Shown: positions 30,093 through 39,508, numbered from the stretch's first letter. The stretch is DNA of 64,000 nucleotides from Fictibacillus nanhaiensis (GCF_023715445.1 NZ_JAMBOD010000002.1:186001-250000), one strand, 5' to 3'. Translations and numbers: made by a program. The notes: generated from the sequence alone by a model not told the origin.

Positions 30093-30106
30093 AAGAATAA
30101 CCAATG

Positions 30107-30139
30107 AAAAAAGAGGCTCCGAAAAGGAACCTCTTTTTT
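30107..30139. terminator. Bidirectional terminator between the 29805 gene and subtilisin
   Basis: AAAAAAGAGGCTCC/GGAACCTCTTTTTT around a five-base loop; A- and T-runs on both sides suit termination of both convergent genes. Confidence 0.85.
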
Positions 30140-30153
30140 GTTTACTCTAAAAG

Positions 30154-31296
30154 TTATCTTGTTGCAGCATACACATCGATTACGCCATTTCCGTAATAGA
30201 ATGCATCGCCAAGCGGAATAGCTGTATCGTTCAACTTTTGGCGGACTTGGACGTTCGTAAGTCCTGGATTTCCTGCCATAATAAGCGCTGCTGCTCCTGC
30301 TACGTGCGGAGAAGCCATTGATGTTCCATTGTAGCTGTCATAGCTGTTGCCTGGAACAGTACTTAGAACGTTTACCCCTGGTGCCATAACCTCCAGTTCC
30401 TCACCTACACTTGAGAAAGATGCACGGGTATTGCTAGAATCAACCGCTCCAACTGCCATTACAGAAGCATATTTTGCGGGATAGCCGATCGTATTGCGCT
30501 TTCCTTTTGTTCCTGAGTTCCCTGCTGCTGCCACTACCAGCACGCCAGAGTTGTATGCATTATCACAAGCTTGCTGAAGCGCTGTTGAACCAGAGCTTCC
30601 ACCTAAGCTCATGTTGATGACATCCATATTGTTTGCTACAGCCCACTCAATTCCTTGAATAATGCCGCTGTATGTTCCGCTTCCAGAACTGTCTAATACT
30701 TTGACTGCGTAAATACTTGCAGTATGAGCGACACCAATAACACCGGTTGTATTATTTAACGCTGCAACTGTTCCTGCAACGTGGGTGCCGTGGCCGTTCC
30801 CGTCAGATAACGCATTTGGCTCAGCTGATACGAAGCTCGCTCCGCCACTCACGTTTAAATCTCCATGACTTGCGTCAATTCCCGTATCTAAAACAGCAAC
30901 TTTAACGCCTGACCCTGTGTTTCCAGTTGCATGAACTTGATCTGCTTTAATATGTGTAATGCCCCATGGCGTTGTCTGAGCAGTTGCATACGCCATCTGG
31001 TCTTCTTCAACATAAGACACATTCGGGTTCTTCTTAAGTGCTTCTGCTGCCGGTTCTGGCATCGAAACAAGCATCGTATCCATAAATTTGTACTGATGCT
31101 TAACCTGTCCACCCATTTTTTTAATATCATTCACTTGAGCTGTTTGAATATCTGATTTAAAACCAACGAGGAAGTTTTTCGCTCCTTTGTCTACCGAAGC
31201 AGCTGATGCAGAGAAATGCAGGTTTCCTACCAACAGGGATAGGACAAACAACAAACTGAGCATAGCACTAAACGTGCGTAATACAGTTTTTTTCAT
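30154..31296 (-). CDS. aprE: Subtilisin-type secreted serine protease (S8)
   Basis: Secreted alkaline protease made as a 380-residue precursor. Signal peptide about 1-29 ([10 protein letters not shown] core), I9 propeptide about 40-103 ending in VEEDQMAYA, and mature enzyme from about 106 (AQTTPWGI). Catalytic Asp137 (VLDTG), His169 (GHGTHVAG) and Ser326 ([12 protein letters not shown]) equal 32, 64 and 221 in mature subtilisin numbering. Asn260 in AAAGNSGT is in the expected region. ATG 31296 follows GGGGGAAA; two more in-frame codons upstream are unlikely starts. The symbol is by similarity. Confidence 0.93.
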   Translation of the reverse strand: MKKTVLRTFSAMLSLLFVLSLLVGNLHFSASAASVDKGAKNFLVGFKSDIQTAQVNDIKKMGGQVKHQYKFMDTMLVSMPEPAAEALKKNPNVSYVEEDQMAYATAQTTPWGITHIKADQVHATGNTGSGVKVAVLDTGIDASHGDLNVSGGASFVSAEPNALSDGNGHGTHVAGTVAALNNTTGVIGVAHTASIYAVKVLDSSGSGTYSGIIQGIEWAVANNMDVINMSLGGSSGSTALQQACDNAYNSGVLVVAAAGNSGTKGKRNTIGYPAKYASVMAVGAVDSSNTRASFSSVGEELEVMAPGVNVLSTVPGNSYDSYNGTSMASPHVAGAAALIMAGNPGLTNVQVRQKLNDTAIPLGDAFYYGNGVIDVYAATR

Positions 31297-31528
31297 TTCT
31301 TTTCCCCCAATCATGATTTTATAACAATCAAACCATGTGCTCTTGGTGGTCAGGTCCCGGGCCCGTTATGTATAATTCTGAATTGTTTGACTATTACTGG
31401 ATAATTGTAACACGATTGGGGATTTCAAATATTGGGAAAAAAGTGTTCTTTTATATGAAATAAACAACCTAAATAAAGAACAATTTTCCCAAGTCTCTTT
31501 TATAGGGAAAACTGTTATAATAAAAGTT

Positions 31529-32170
31529 TTAAATCTTTTTTAATAAAGACTGTCTCAAATCTTCCGCCAATTCCTTCACTTCCATTAAACGCTGAATTTT
31601 TTCAGGGTCTTTCTCAAAACCATACTTCATCTGATTAGCTTCCGTTACAGAGATGCCAGCCCTGTGTTTTTCGATTCTGACCATCTCATCACCAGCTGTA
31701 ACAGGGCCTTCCTTCAATACACGCAGATAGTATCCTGTACGGCCTGTATCCACGACTCTTTTAATCATGTCAGGACAATTCAGAATGGATGCTAATGTGT
31801 TACATGGCTGTCTCGGTTGTGTAATCTGCACAACGGCCTCCCCCATCTGAAAAACGTCTCCAATACACACATCGTCTTCTAAAAATCCGAGTGGTGTAAT
31901 ATTTTCGCCGAACGAAGGAACAACAAGGGGCGTATCCAACTGCAATTCAGAATTCCATTTCTTGTAGTACTCAAAAGGGTAAACACACACGGCTTGATCG
32001 AATCCGCCGTGATGAACCGTATCTCCAACACCGTCTCCTTCAAAATGAGTTTTATGTAAGAAAACAGGTTTCTGCTGCGGGATTTTATTGTATCCTGTAA
32101 AAAAGGATTTACCTGATGCCTGTATTTGTTCGGGAAGCTTTATATTTAAAGAAACGACTTTTCCATTCAT
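31529..32170 (-). CDS. MOSC-domain protein, YiiM/YflK-like
   Basis: 213 residues. MOSC (molybdenum cofactor sulfurase C-terminal) domain with VHHGGFDQAVCVYPFEYYKKW, SFGENITPLGFLEDDVCIGDVF and the conserved cysteine in TQPRQPCNTLA. A C-terminal three-helix tail (YiiM-type 3-alpha domain) follows from about residue 160. Likely handles Mo-cofactor-linked detoxification of N-hydroxylated or related compounds, by family analogy only. ATG 32170 chosen, with AGGTGAGAGGA upstream. Confidence 0.88.
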   Translation of the reverse strand: MNGKVVSLNIKLPEQIQASGKSFFTGYNKIPQQKPVFLHKTHFEGDGVGDTVHHGGFDQAVCVYPFEYYKKWNSELQLDTPLVVPSFGENITPLGFLEDDVCIGDVFQMGEAVVQITQPRQPCNTLASILNCPDMIKRVVDTGRTGYYLRVLKEGPVTAGDEMVRIEKHRAGISVTEANQMKYGFEKDPEKIQRLMEVKELAEDLRQSLLKKI

Positions 32171-32212
32171 TCCTCTCACCTCACAGAAAGCATAGCATAG
32201 GACAAAAGGAAA

Positions 32213-32539
32213 TTAATAAGAAAAAATATTTTTGCGAAGCTGCTCATAATCCAGGCGTTCCTGATTCATACGGATCGCCTTTGTAAGCTCTTCAATAATT
32301 ACTCTTTCATCGGTAATCACATTGAATACGTAAGGAATTGTTGCAAAGTGTCCTAAAAAATGAGTACAACCTACATAACGTAGATTCTCAACATGTTTTT
32401 CGCTTTTATATTTTATAATAAAGTTCCCCATTCCTTCATAAACAGGGTCTAAAGGTTTTTGATCAAGTTTTTTCAGCAAAGTATGAATAGGCTGAACGGG
32501 AGCATTCCAGTCTGTTCCATTTGATTTAATTTCAAGCAC
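32213..32539 (-). CDS. Hypothetical protein
   Basis: About 108 residues from GTG 32539 (GAGGTGG upstream). No recognised domain; visible segments are NGTDWNAPVQPIHTLLKKLD, YEGMGNFIIKYKSEK and FLGHFATIPYVFNVITD. No signal peptide or membrane helix. It ends 42 bases before the MOSC gene with its own ribosome site, so co-transcription is possible. Confidence 0.6.
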   Translation of the reverse strand: MLEIKSNGTDWNAPVQPIHTLLKKLDQKPLDPVYEGMGNFIIKYKSEKHVENLRYVGCTHFLGHFATIPYVFNVITDERVIIEELTKAIRMNQERLDYEQLRKNIFSY

Positions 32540-32594
32540 ACAACCACCTCTTCCTACTATCATAGTTCGTATTGTGATGCGGCTTCTTGTACTT

Positions 32595-32698
32595 GGCTGA
32601 CACCTTTTGTCAGCTTTAGCTGCACATGTATTTTATTCCTAAACTTGTTTACAGTCGCTTACCAATCATTTAACAAGTTATACTTGATTTAAGTGCAA
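32595..32698. repeat. Inverted-repeat element D2 (AACTTGTTTA / TAACAAGTT)
   Basis: Arms AACTTGTTTA (32642-32651) and TAACAAGTT (32671-32679) are 19 bases apart. The copy starts with a small GGCTGAC/GTCAGC hairpin and ends tatacttgatttaagtg. It is similar along its length to 15170-15278. Here it lies in the divergent gap before CoA-disulfide reductase. Confidence 0.6.
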
Positions 32699-32787
32699 TA
32701 AGGTCACGGCTTTTAGCACGTAAAGTTACTTTTTTCACAACAATGGGAATACTATATTGTTAGATACATGGCAAGGGAGCTGATCAG

Positions 32788-34119
32788 ATGAAATATTGCA
32801 TTATTGGAGGAGACGCAGCTGGTATGAGTGCGGCGATGCAAATCGTACGAAACACTGAAAACGCCGATATTACGGTCCTTGAAAAAGGCGGTATCTATTC
32901 GTACGGACAATGCGGACTCCCCTATGTCGTTGGCCGCCTCATTCCTTCTACTGAAAAATTAATCGCAAGAAGTATCGAGACGTTCCGCGAAAAATATGGA
33001 ATGGATGCACGTACTTTTCATGAAGTAAAAGCAGTAAATACAGCTTCTAAAACCGTTTCTGGTGTGCATACGAAGACGGGAGAACCGTTTGAAGTGAGCT
33101 ATGATAAGCTGCTTATTGCAACTGGTGTCAGACCAATCACGCCTAAAGAATGGACGGGTGTTCATTTAAAAGGAATCTATCCGCTAAAAACAATACCTGA
33201 TGCAGAAGAAATGATGGCAGGTCTTAAGGATGTTCACCATGTAACGATCATCGGCGGCGGATACATAGGACTCGAGATGGCTGAAAACGTAATAAGACTC
33301 GGGAAAAAAGTGCGTATCATTCAACGCAGTAATCAGCTTGGAGGCATCTTCGATGAAGATCTGGCGCCGCTAATTCATGAGGAAGCTGAGAAACATGGAA
33401 TCGAACTTTGTCTCGGAGAGGAAGTGCTGGGCTTTAAAGGGGATGATCATGTTCAGTTTGTAAAAACAGCGAAAAAAGATTATCCGACTGACCTTGTAAT
33501 TGCAGCTGTCGGCGTAAAGCCAAATACAGATTTTCTAAAAGATACAGAGATTTCTTTAAATAAGCAAGCCGTTATCACCGTAAATGAGCGGATGGAAACA
33601 AATGTAGAGGGTGTTTATGCTGCTGGTGACTGTGCGACGCATTATCATCGTATAAAAAAACGGGATGATCATATTCCATTAGGAACGACGGCAAATAAGC
33701 AAGGAAGAATCGCCGGTCTTAATATGGCTGGCATTGAAAAACCGTTTAAAGGAATCGTCGGTTCGTCCATTATTCAATTTATGGACCTGACGTTAGGCAA
33801 AACCGGACTTTCCAACAAAGAAGCTGAAAAACTGGAAATTCCATACGATGAAATCAGAATCACATCAAAAAACCATGCCGGCTATTACCCAAATGCTAAA
33901 AAACTTGAAGTGAAAATAACGTATCATAAAGAAACAAAAAAGCTATTAGGCGGACAGATTATCGGTGCTGAAGGAGTCGATAAACGAATCGATGTGCTGG
34001 CAACCGCACTTTATCATGAAATGGATGTTGAAGAGCTGACAGATCTCGATTTGTCTTATGCTCCACCATACAACGGTTCGTGGGACCCGATTCAACAGGC
34101 TGCAAGAAGACTAAAATAG
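32788..34119 (+). CDS. cdr: CoA-disulfide reductase family flavoprotein
   Basis: 443-residue FAD/NAD(P)H pyridine nucleotide-disulfide reductase. N-terminal [18 protein letters not shown] motif, single redox Cys42 in [16 protein letters not shown](P)H motif [20 protein letters not shown] loop [15 protein letters not shown], and a dimerisation domain with [13 protein letters not shown]. The single-cysteine SxxxC-GLPY site is that of CoA-disulfide reductases. It keeps CoA (and perhaps other thiols) reduced in organisms without glutathione. No rhodanese extension. Confidence 0.9.
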   Translation: MKYCIIGGDAAGMSAAMQIVRNTENADITVLEKGGIYSYGQCGLPYVVGRLIPSTEKLIARSIETFREKYGMDARTFHEVKAVNTASKTVSGVHTKTGEPFEVSYDKLLIATGVRPITPKEWTGVHLKGIYPLKTIPDAEEMMAGLKDVHHVTIIGGGYIGLEMAENVIRLGKKVRIIQRSNQLGGIFDEDLAPLIHEEAEKHGIELCLGEEVLGFKGDDHVQFVKTAKKDYPTDLVIAAVGVKPNTDFLKDTEISLNKQAVITVNERMETNVEGVYAAGDCATHYHRIKKRDDHIPLGTTANKQGRIAGLNMAGIEKPFKGIVGSSIIQFMDLTLGKTGLSNKEAEKLEIPYDEIRITSKNHAGYYPNAKKLEVKITYHKETKKLLGGQIIGAEGVDKRIDVLATALYHEMDVEELTDLDLSYAPPYNGSWDPIQQAARRLK

Positions 34120-34127
34120 GGTTTAAA

Positions 34128-34155
34128 AAAACCGGTCTTTAACAGGACCGGTTTT
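34128..34155. terminator. Bidirectional terminator after cdr
   Basis: AAAACCGGTC/GACCGGTTTT, eight-base loop, flanked by A- and T-runs; shared by cdr and the small gene on the other strand. Confidence 0.85.
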
Positions 34156-34160
34156 AATAT

Positions 34161-34292
34161 TTAATTATCTTTTGAACCTTGGTTACCTGTGTGATCTGGC
34201 TTATCGGGATCACGTTGGGGTTCAACATCCTTATTCGACCGTTCCTTCTCCTTTTGTTCTGGAGAGTCCTCAGACTTTCTTTTTTCAACCAT
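34161..34292 (-). CDS. Small hydrophilic protein
   Basis: A 43-residue highly charged protein (MVEKRKSEDSPEQKEKERSN, then DPDKPDHTGNQ). No hydrophobic segment or known domain. ATG 34292 is preceded by GGAGGGATT, and a terminator follows directly. That is the main evidence that it is a gene; the open frame upstream of 34292 has no ribosome site. Composition is like small spore or stress proteins, but no family is recognised. Confidence 0.6.
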   Translation of the reverse strand: MVEKRKSEDSPEQKEKERSNKDVEPQRDPDKPDHTGNQGSKDN

Positions 34293-34370
34293 TACAATCC
34301 CTCCTCTCATCAGATACGTACTTAATTTCCCTATCAGATGAGATGGAAACATGTAAATGTTAATGGAAAG

Positions 34371-34838
34371 TTATTGATCGATTTTAAGGGAGAAGTTATA
34401 CCGTGGGACCGCACGTTCAACTGCATTCATAATCTTTCGGTACAAAGCAGAGCGTTCGCTTTTTGTCATGTTGTCCGGTACGTTCACATGGATGTGTGCG
34501 TAATTCCCGTTGATGGTAACCATTTGCGGGTTGATGCCCGAAACATCTTTTACCGTTTGACGGATCAGATCCTGATCATCAGATAAATCGAAGCGCGTTT
34601 GATTCATACTTCTGTAATCACTCGGATTCATGTTCGTGTCGTAACTGTAATTGATGCGCGGTTCATTTTTAGTCAGGTGGTAATTTATAATTCCATGTCC
34701 AAACATGTTATCACGCACGTCACGAGGATTCTCGTAAGCTGCGGGCTCCGTTTTAGCTCCTTTCTCCTTATACGATTGCATTGGAGAACAAGCCGTAACC
34801 AAGAACACTAAAAAGGGCATATAAATAGTCTTTTTCAT
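34371..34838 (-). CDS. YhcN/YlaJ-family sporulation lipoprotein
   Basis: 155 residues. The signal peptide ends at lipobox FLVTAC. The conserved C-terminal YhcN/YlaJ domain contains IRQTVKDVSGINPQMVTINGNYAHIHVNVPDNM and ends IMNAVERAVPRYNFSLKID. Family members sit in spores or the forespore inner membrane of Bacillus; no enzyme activity is known. ATG 34838 follows GGGAGGTG; the frame extends 21 bases upstream. Confidence 0.88.
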   Translation of the reverse strand: MKKTIYMPFLVFLVTACSPMQSYKEKGAKTEPAAYENPRDVRDNMFGHGIINYHLTKNEPRINYSYDTNMNPSDYRSMNQTRFDLSDDQDLIRQTVKDVSGINPQMVTINGNYAHIHVNVPDNMTKSERSALYRKIMNAVERAVPRYNFSLKIDQ

Positions 34839-34951
34839 TATAAACACCTCCCATACCATTAGGATTTCCTGACCGGGAAGTGTTTATGAACAAATAGAAC
34901 CAGTTTTATCAGGTAAAACTGGACATTGTTAAGGGCTGAAGTTATGTAAAA

Positions 34952-35062
34952 AGTGTGAATCCAAAAGTTTAGTGCTTCAATCCAAAAATTTTGGGTCTGA
35001 ATCCAGAAATATTAACCTTGAATCCAAAAATTTTCACCTTTTATCCACGAGTCGACAGTCCT
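34952..35062 (+). repeat. ATCCAAAA array B2 (five units, exact 21 bp period)
   Basis: The ATCC of each unit begins at 34959, 34980, 35001, 35022 and 35043, every interval being exactly 21. Units read GAATCCAAAAATTTT-like with variable ends. The last is tttATCCaCGAGTCgaca, matching the last unit at 13210. The array fills the gap between the YhcN-like gene and the tdk terminator; no other feature is seen in that 311-base gap. Confidence 0.82.
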
Positions 35063-35100
35063 AGATATGGTTAACAGTCCGTTATTTGCTTAATGACCAC

Positions 35101-35134
35101 AAAAAAACCCGGAAGCACTAAATCAGCTCCCGGG
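35101..35134 (-). terminator. Terminator of tdk
   Basis: Minus strand CCCGGGAGC/GCTTCCGGG around a nine-base loop followed by TTTTTTT. Confidence 0.8.
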
Positions 35135-35149
35135 CTATACAAACACAAT

Positions 35150-35776
35150 TTATTTCGAACGTCCTTCAAAGCCCTCTACGCCTGAAAGGAGGTTTCGTTT
35201 CTTTCCTGGTACTTCGTGACAATGGCGGCAGCGCGGCTCATAAGATTCTGAAGCGCCCACTAAAATAACCGGATCATCGTATGAAGCTGGTTTACCGTTG
35301 ATCAAGCGCTGTGTACGGCTTGCAGGAGAACCGCAAGACATGCAGATCGCTTGAAGCTTCGTTACATGCTCAGCCAGTGCCATCATTTTAGGAACAGGTC
35401 CGAATGGCTCGCCTTTAAAATCCTGATCAAGACCTGCTACAATGACGCGCAATCCTTGATCAGCAAGCTCCTGAGCTACTGGGATGATATCTTCATCGAA
35501 AAATTGCACTTCATCGATTGCAACCACTTCGGTTTCAGGTAATACATTCTTTAAGATTTCAACAGATCGTCCTACAGGCTCAGCCATAACAGCTGTTCCG
35601 TTATGGGAAACAACCGATTCCTCGCTGTAGCGGTTATCAATAAGCGGCTTAAACACCTGTACTTTTTGTTTCGCATATGTAGCCCGTCTTACACGCCGGA
35701 TTAATTCTTCTGACTTGCCAGAGAACATGCTTCCGCAAATCAATTCGATCCAGCCATTTTGCTTCATAACATACAT
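35150..35776 (-). CDS. tdk: Thymidine kinase
   Basis: Type II thymidine kinase for thymidine salvage. 208 residues from ATG 35776 (GGGGGAG upstream). P-loop [16 protein letters not shown], Walker [13 protein letters not shown], and a zinc site formed by [13 protein letters not shown] and CRHCH. The C terminus [17 protein letters not shown] is slightly longer than in B. subtilis. The open frame upstream (to 35809) overlaps the ribosome site and is not used. Confidence 0.96.
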   Translation of the reverse strand: MYVMKQNGWIELICGSMFSGKSEELIRRVRRATYAKQKVQVFKPLIDNRYSEESVVSHNGTAVMAEPVGRSVEILKNVLPETEVVAIDEVQFFDEDIIPVAQELADQGLRVIVAGLDQDFKGEPFGPVPKMMALAEHVTKLQAICMSCGSPASRTQRLINGKPASYDDPVILVGASESYEPRCRHCHEVPGKKRNLLSGVEGFEGRSK

Positions 35777-35903
35777 GGCCTGCTCCCCCTTTCGCAACAA
35801 TCTTTTCATTAGTATGTACGTAATTCATTCTTCCAAATAACGTTCTTTCCAGGAGTGTCTAACTCCTTTGACAGTACAAAATAAAGTTTTCTAGGCGAAT
35901 AAA

Positions 35904-35937
35904 AAACCCGGCCCATCAACGGACAGCTGCCGAGTTT
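35904..35937 (-). terminator. Second terminator between rpmE and tdk
   Basis: Minus strand AAACTCGGC/GCCGGGTTT (one G-U pair), 16-base loop, then TTTATT. Confidence 0.65.
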
Positions 35938-35954
35938 AAATGATCTCTCTATAA

Positions 35955-35987
35955 AGAAAAAAAGGGCAAGAAAGACTCCTGCCCTTT
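35955..35987 (-). terminator. Terminator after rpmE
   Basis: Minus strand AAAGGGCA/TGCCCTTT, 11-base loop, then TTTTC; 13 bases after the rpmE stop. Confidence 0.75.
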
Positions 35988-36000
35988 TACTTGCAACAAA

Positions 36001-36246
36001 TTACTTAAGGTTGTATTTCTTCTTAAAGCGGTCAACACGTCCACCAACATCAGTAAACTTCTGACGTCCAGTGTAAAACGGGTGAGTGTCAGAACTTACA
36101 TCCACTTTGATTACTGGATATTCGTTACCGTCTTCCCATTTCATTGTCTCGTTTGAAGACAAAGTTGAACCTGAAAGGAAGCTAAATCCGCTTTGCGCGT
36201 CAACAAAGATAACCTTTTTATAATTCGGATGAATTCCTTGTTTCAT
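36001..36246 (-). CDS. rpmE: Ribosomal protein L31, cysteine-free (type B)
   Basis: 81 residues: [48 protein letters not shown], and the C-terminal [14 protein letters not shown]. The CxxC zinc ligands of type A L31 are absent, so this is the type B, zinc-independent form, yet it occupies the usual rpmE position between rho and tdk. ATG 36246 follows AAGGAGTGG. No Zur-type operator was recognised in the 104-base gap to rho. Confidence 0.95.
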   Translation of the reverse strand: MKQGIHPNYKKVIFVDAQSGFSFLSGSTLSSNETMKWEDGNEYPVIKVDVSSDTHPFYTGRQKFTDVGGRVDRFKKKYNLK

Positions 36247-36350
36247 TCTAATTCCACTCCTTCTGCCCTGATTCCTATGCGGAAACAGAGTTATAAACAC
36301 ATAAAAACAGTATAACAGGGACAAATCCCATTTGCAACCATACTTTTTCG

Positions 36351-37637
36351 TTAGTTTGTTACGGTTTTAACGCGCTTTGGTGCGCCTTTTTTTTCCGACT
36401 CAAAAAGCTCAAAAAATTCTTCATTGTTTTCCGTTTTGCGCATGCGTTTCATGAACTTATCTACGAAATCAAACGAGTCATCCATCGTCTTACGGATAGA
36501 CCATAACGCCTCAAGATGATCTTTGGCGATAAGCATTTCTTCTTTTCTTGTTCCAGAACGGCGGATATCGATAGCCGGGAATATACGGCGCTCAGCAAGC
36601 TTACGGTCTAAGTGAAGCTCCATGTTTCCTGTTCCTTTGAATTCCTCGTAGATTACGTCATCCATACGGGAACCTGTATCAACAAGAGCCGTTGCTAAAA
36701 TCGTCAAGCTGCCGCCTTCTTCAATGTTACGAGCCGCTCCAAAGAATCGCTTCGGACGGTGGAACGCAGCTGGATCGATACCCCCTGATAATGTACGTCC
36801 GCTTGGAGGAATGACCAAGTTGTACGCACGAGCAAGACGTGTAATGCTATCGAGTAAGATAACAACATCTTTTTTATGTTCAACCAGTCGCATTGCACGT
36901 TCTAAAACAAGCTCAGCCACTTTAATGTGGTTTTCTGGCACTTCATCAAACGTTGAGCTTACTACATCGCCTTTTACAGAACGTTCGATGTCTGTTACTT
37001 CTTCTGGACGCTCATCGATCAGCAGGACGATCAATTCTACCTGAGGGTTGTTTGTCGTTACACTGTGTGCAATCTCTTTCAGCAAGCTTGTCTTACCCGC
37101 TTTTGGAGGAGCGACGATCAAGCCACGCTGACCGAATCCAACAGGCGCCATCATATCGATGATACGGGTTGAAATGTTATTGCTTGAAGTTTCCATAACC
37201 ATTTTCTTTTCAGGATATAGGGCCGTTAATGCAGGGAAATGCACTCGTTCCTTTGCAGTTTCAGGATCTTCTCCATTAACCGCGTTAACTTGCAGCAGTC
37301 CGTAGTAACGCTCGTTCTCTTTTGGAGGACGCACTTTACCTGATACTTTGTCTCCGTTTCTAAGGTCGAACCTGCGGATTTGCGACGCAGATATGTAGAT
37401 ATCCTGTGAGCTCGGAGAATAGTTGATCGGACGTAAAAAGCCGAATCCTTCGTTTGGAATAATCTCCAAAACACCTTCCATGAATGAATAACCATCAAGT
37501 TCTGCTTGTGCTTTTAAAATAGAAAACATCAATTCACGCTTTGTTAGTTTTCCGTAATATTGAATATTAAATTGTTTGGCAAGCTCATAAAGCTCTTTTA
37601 ATTTCTTTGTTTCTAATGTTGCTAAATCTATCCCCAT
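36351..37637 (-). CDS. rho: Transcription termination factor Rho
   Basis: Hexameric RNA helicase. 428 residues. The N-terminal Rho_N helix bundle ([26 protein letters not shown]) is followed by a cold-shock-like RNA-binding domain ([30 protein letters not shown]). The ATPase domain has Walker [20 protein letters not shown], Walker [16 protein letters not shown], and Q- and R-loops ([20 protein letters not shown]). Lacks the long Asn/Asp-rich insertions of some bacteria. ATG 37637 has only a weak GGTG upstream. Confidence 0.97.
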   Translation of the reverse strand: MGIDLATLETKKLKELYELAKQFNIQYYGKLTKRELMFSILKAQAELDGYSFMEGVLEIIPNEGFGFLRPINYSPSSQDIYISASQIRRFDLRNGDKVSGKVRPPKENERYYGLLQVNAVNGEDPETAKERVHFPALTALYPEKKMVMETSSNNISTRIIDMMAPVGFGQRGLIVAPPKAGKTSLLKEIAHSVTTNNPQVELIVLLIDERPEEVTDIERSVKGDVVSSTFDEVPENHIKVAELVLERAMRLVEHKKDVVILLDSITRLARAYNLVIPPSGRTLSGGIDPAAFHRPKRFFGAARNIEEGGSLTILATALVDTGSRMDDVIYEEFKGTGNMELHLDRKLAERRIFPAIDIRRSGTRKEEMLIAKDHLEALWSIRKTMDDSFDFVDKFMKRMRKTENNEEFFELFESEKKGAPKRVKTVTN

Positions 37638-37930
37638 AGTGACACCACGCTTTTTTAAAATTTACTATCCAGTTTTACTTTTCGTATTTGGGATATATAT
37701 ATGTTGGTTTAGTTTTGGTTTTTGGAAGGAGATCCTTGAAAGTTAAGGGTTAAGTGGGTTGAAGAATTTTTATTAAAATAAATCATACTTCTTATTTTAA
37801 CCACAAAAATGGCCTTTAATCAAGTTGCAGGAATTTTGATCGTTACTTTCCATAACGTGAATTTACAATACATTTATATATTTTGCAACTCTACTTTACG
37901 CTCAACTTTAAAATCTCTTTATTTTAACCG
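37638..37930. other. AT-rich spacer upstream of rho
   Basis: Nearly 300 bases without a credible gene. It contains a poly-purine stretch after ggatatatatat, and a lone tttacgctcaac (37893) that matches the core of the CGCTCAAA arrays but is not repeated. A rho promoter must lie here or further upstream; I could not choose one. Confidence 0.5.
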
Positions 37931-37934
37931 AAGG

Positions 37935-38225
37935 CTGTTTTCACTTTCGCGAGGGGTAAGGTGAGCTTTGGTCGAAGATATATGAAGTACTGCTCCTGTG
38001 TCTACAAGAAAAACCTGCCGAGCGAGCTTCCTCGTCGCATGCCTTGCAAGAAGAATACTCAGGTAGCTCAAACGCTGATCCCGCAGGACAAGGAAGGCTT
38101 CGGCAGCTTTATATCGCACGAAGAAAATATGTAGTTCATTTTCGAGGAGTCTCGCATCTTGCACTCCAATTAACTTGCCAATGAAGAGAAAAAATATGAC
38201 CCAAAAGCAACAATCTTTTAGAGAA
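37935..38225. repeat. Palindromic repeat P2, long variant (inverse of P1)
   Basis: Carries the same interior as the repeat at 21190 in opposite orientation (atgaagtactgctcctgtgt, gcttcctcgtcgcatgcctt, actcaggtagct, cgctgatcccgcagga). It ends with gagtctcgcatcttgcactc-caattaac and the tail caacaatcttttagagaaga. That tail is shared with the copy at 40915-41125. Open frames across it are incidental. Confidence 0.72.
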
Positions 38226-38238
38226 GAGCCTACAGAAA

Positions 38239-38262
38239 GACCGGACGCAATGTCCGGCCTTT
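38239..38262. terminator. Hairpin after glpX
   Basis: GACCGGAC/GTCCGGCC-type stem (CCGGAC-GCAAT-GTCCGG) eight bases after the glpX stop; the better T-run is on the plus strand. Confidence 0.55.
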
Positions 38263-38270
38263 TTACCCCA

Positions 38271-39239
38271 TTATGGTTTGATTACAAGGTCTGGTTTTTT
38301 CTTAAGGCTGTGTCTGCCGTCAATGAAACGAACTGTACCTGACTTGGCTCGCATAACTACAGATTGCGTAGTCCCATTGGAACCATCAAAACGTACTCCT
38401 TTTAGAAGCTCTCCATCTGTTACACCTGTTGCTGCAAAGATTGCATCGTCTCCTTTTACAAGGTCGTCCATATACAAGACGCGGTTTACGTCTTCGATGC
38501 CCATACGTTTACAGCGTTCTAGTTCCTCGTCGTTTTGAGGAAGAAGCTTTCCTTGAAGCTCCCCGCCAAGACACTTAAGTGCAACGGCTGCGATTACTCC
38601 TTCAGGTGCACCACCTGATCCGAATAAAATATCAACACCCGTATCATCAAATGCTGTATTGATCGCTGCTGCTACATCCCCATCAGAGATCAGCTTGATT
38701 CGGGCACCCGCTTCACGGATATCCTGGATGATCTGCTGATGGCGGGGACGGTCTAGAATAACGGCTACCAGGTCTTCAATGTTTTTATTTTTTGCTGCTG
38801 CAACTGCTTTTAAGTTATCAATAACCGGTGCATTGATATCGATCTTCCCTACACTTTCAGGGCCGACTGCAATCTTGTCCATGTACATGTCAGGCGCATG
38901 CAAAAGATTTCCGTGATCCGCGATCGCCAGAACTGCAAGCGCGTTCCAAGTTCCTGATGCCACGATGTTTGTCCCTTCAAGCGGGTCGACCGCAACGTCT
39001 ACACGAGGACCATAACCTGTTCCTAGTTTTTCACCGATATAAAGCATAGGAGCTTCGTCCATTTCACCTTCACCGATCACAACCGTTCCTTTCATAGGAA
39101 CCGTGTCAAAAACGTTTCTCATGGCAGTTGTTGCTGCGTCATCTGCTTCATCTTTTTTTCCTCTTCCCATCCATCGCGCTGATGCAAGAGCAGCTGCTTC
39201 TGTTACACGAACTAGCTCCATTGATAAACTTCTTTCCAT
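38271..39239 (-). CDS. glpX: Fructose-1,6-bisphosphatase class II
   Basis: GlpX-type gluconeogenic phosphatase (B. subtilis ywjI position). 322 residues. Metal and substrate motifs [25 protein letters not shown] and [13 protein letters not shown], with [15 protein letters not shown] near the centre and a C-terminal [17 protein letters not shown] 39239 is preceded by GGGGAGGGG; the open frame starts six codons earlier. It stands with fba and fsa in a glycolysis/gluconeogenesis group. Confidence 0.95.
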   Translation of the reverse strand: MERSLSMELVRVTEAAALASARWMGRGKKDEADDAATTAMRNVFDTVPMKGTVVIGEGEMDEAPMLYIGEKLGTGYGPRVDVAVDPLEGTNIVASGTWNALAVLAIADHGNLLHAPDMYMDKIAVGPESVGKIDINAPVIDNLKAVAAAKNKNIEDLVAVILDRPRHQQIIQDIREAGARIKLISDGDVAAAINTAFDDTGVDILFGSGGAPEGVIAAVALKCLGGELQGKLLPQNDEELERCKRMGIEDVNRVLYMDDLVKGDDAIFAATGVTDGELLKGVRFDGSNGTTQSVVMRAKSGTVRFIDGRHSLKKKPDLVIKP

Positions 39240-39286
39240 AATGGTTCCCCTCCCCATACTTAAAACGCTTACATATTATTTCTGAA

Positions 39287-39465
39287 AATTGCTCTGTTAA
39301 AGTTAGCTGTTGATTTTCCATAGGAAGAATGGAATCCACTCCATTTCTTCGGACGAACAGCCAAGCCTCCTCGCTCGTTCCTCGACTTTAGGGGTCTCGG
39401 CAGCCCGTTTTTTCCGCAGGAGTGTCACGATTTCCTCCATACAACATCGATGTTAACAGAGCAAT
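39287..39465. repeat. Repeat E1 (actccatttc...gaacagccaa...gactttagg)
   Basis: Between glpX and murA: the segment cactccatttcttcggacg-aacagccaagcc, then ctcgactttaggggtct and cgcaggag, is clearly related to the stretch at 57940-58065. Both copies begin at a ctctgttaa sequence. Partly palindromic cores (agcctcctcg/cgactttagg) suggest the same class as the P repeats. Confidence 0.55.
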
Positions 39466-39474
39466 CCTTAAGAA

Positions 39475-39496
39475 AAATCACCGGTTGGGGTGATTT
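39475..39496 (-). terminator. Terminator of murA
   Basis: AAATCACC/GGTGATTT around a six-base loop, with TTTTTCTT on the minus strand; 13 bases after the murA stop. Confidence 0.8.
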
Positions 39497-39508
39497 CTCT
39501 TTTTGCTT

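Noticed and set aside
37919-38164. Open frame on the minus strand within palindromic repeat P2
   Set aside because: It coincides with a dispersed repeat whose other copy (21190) does not preserve the frame; no ribosome site.
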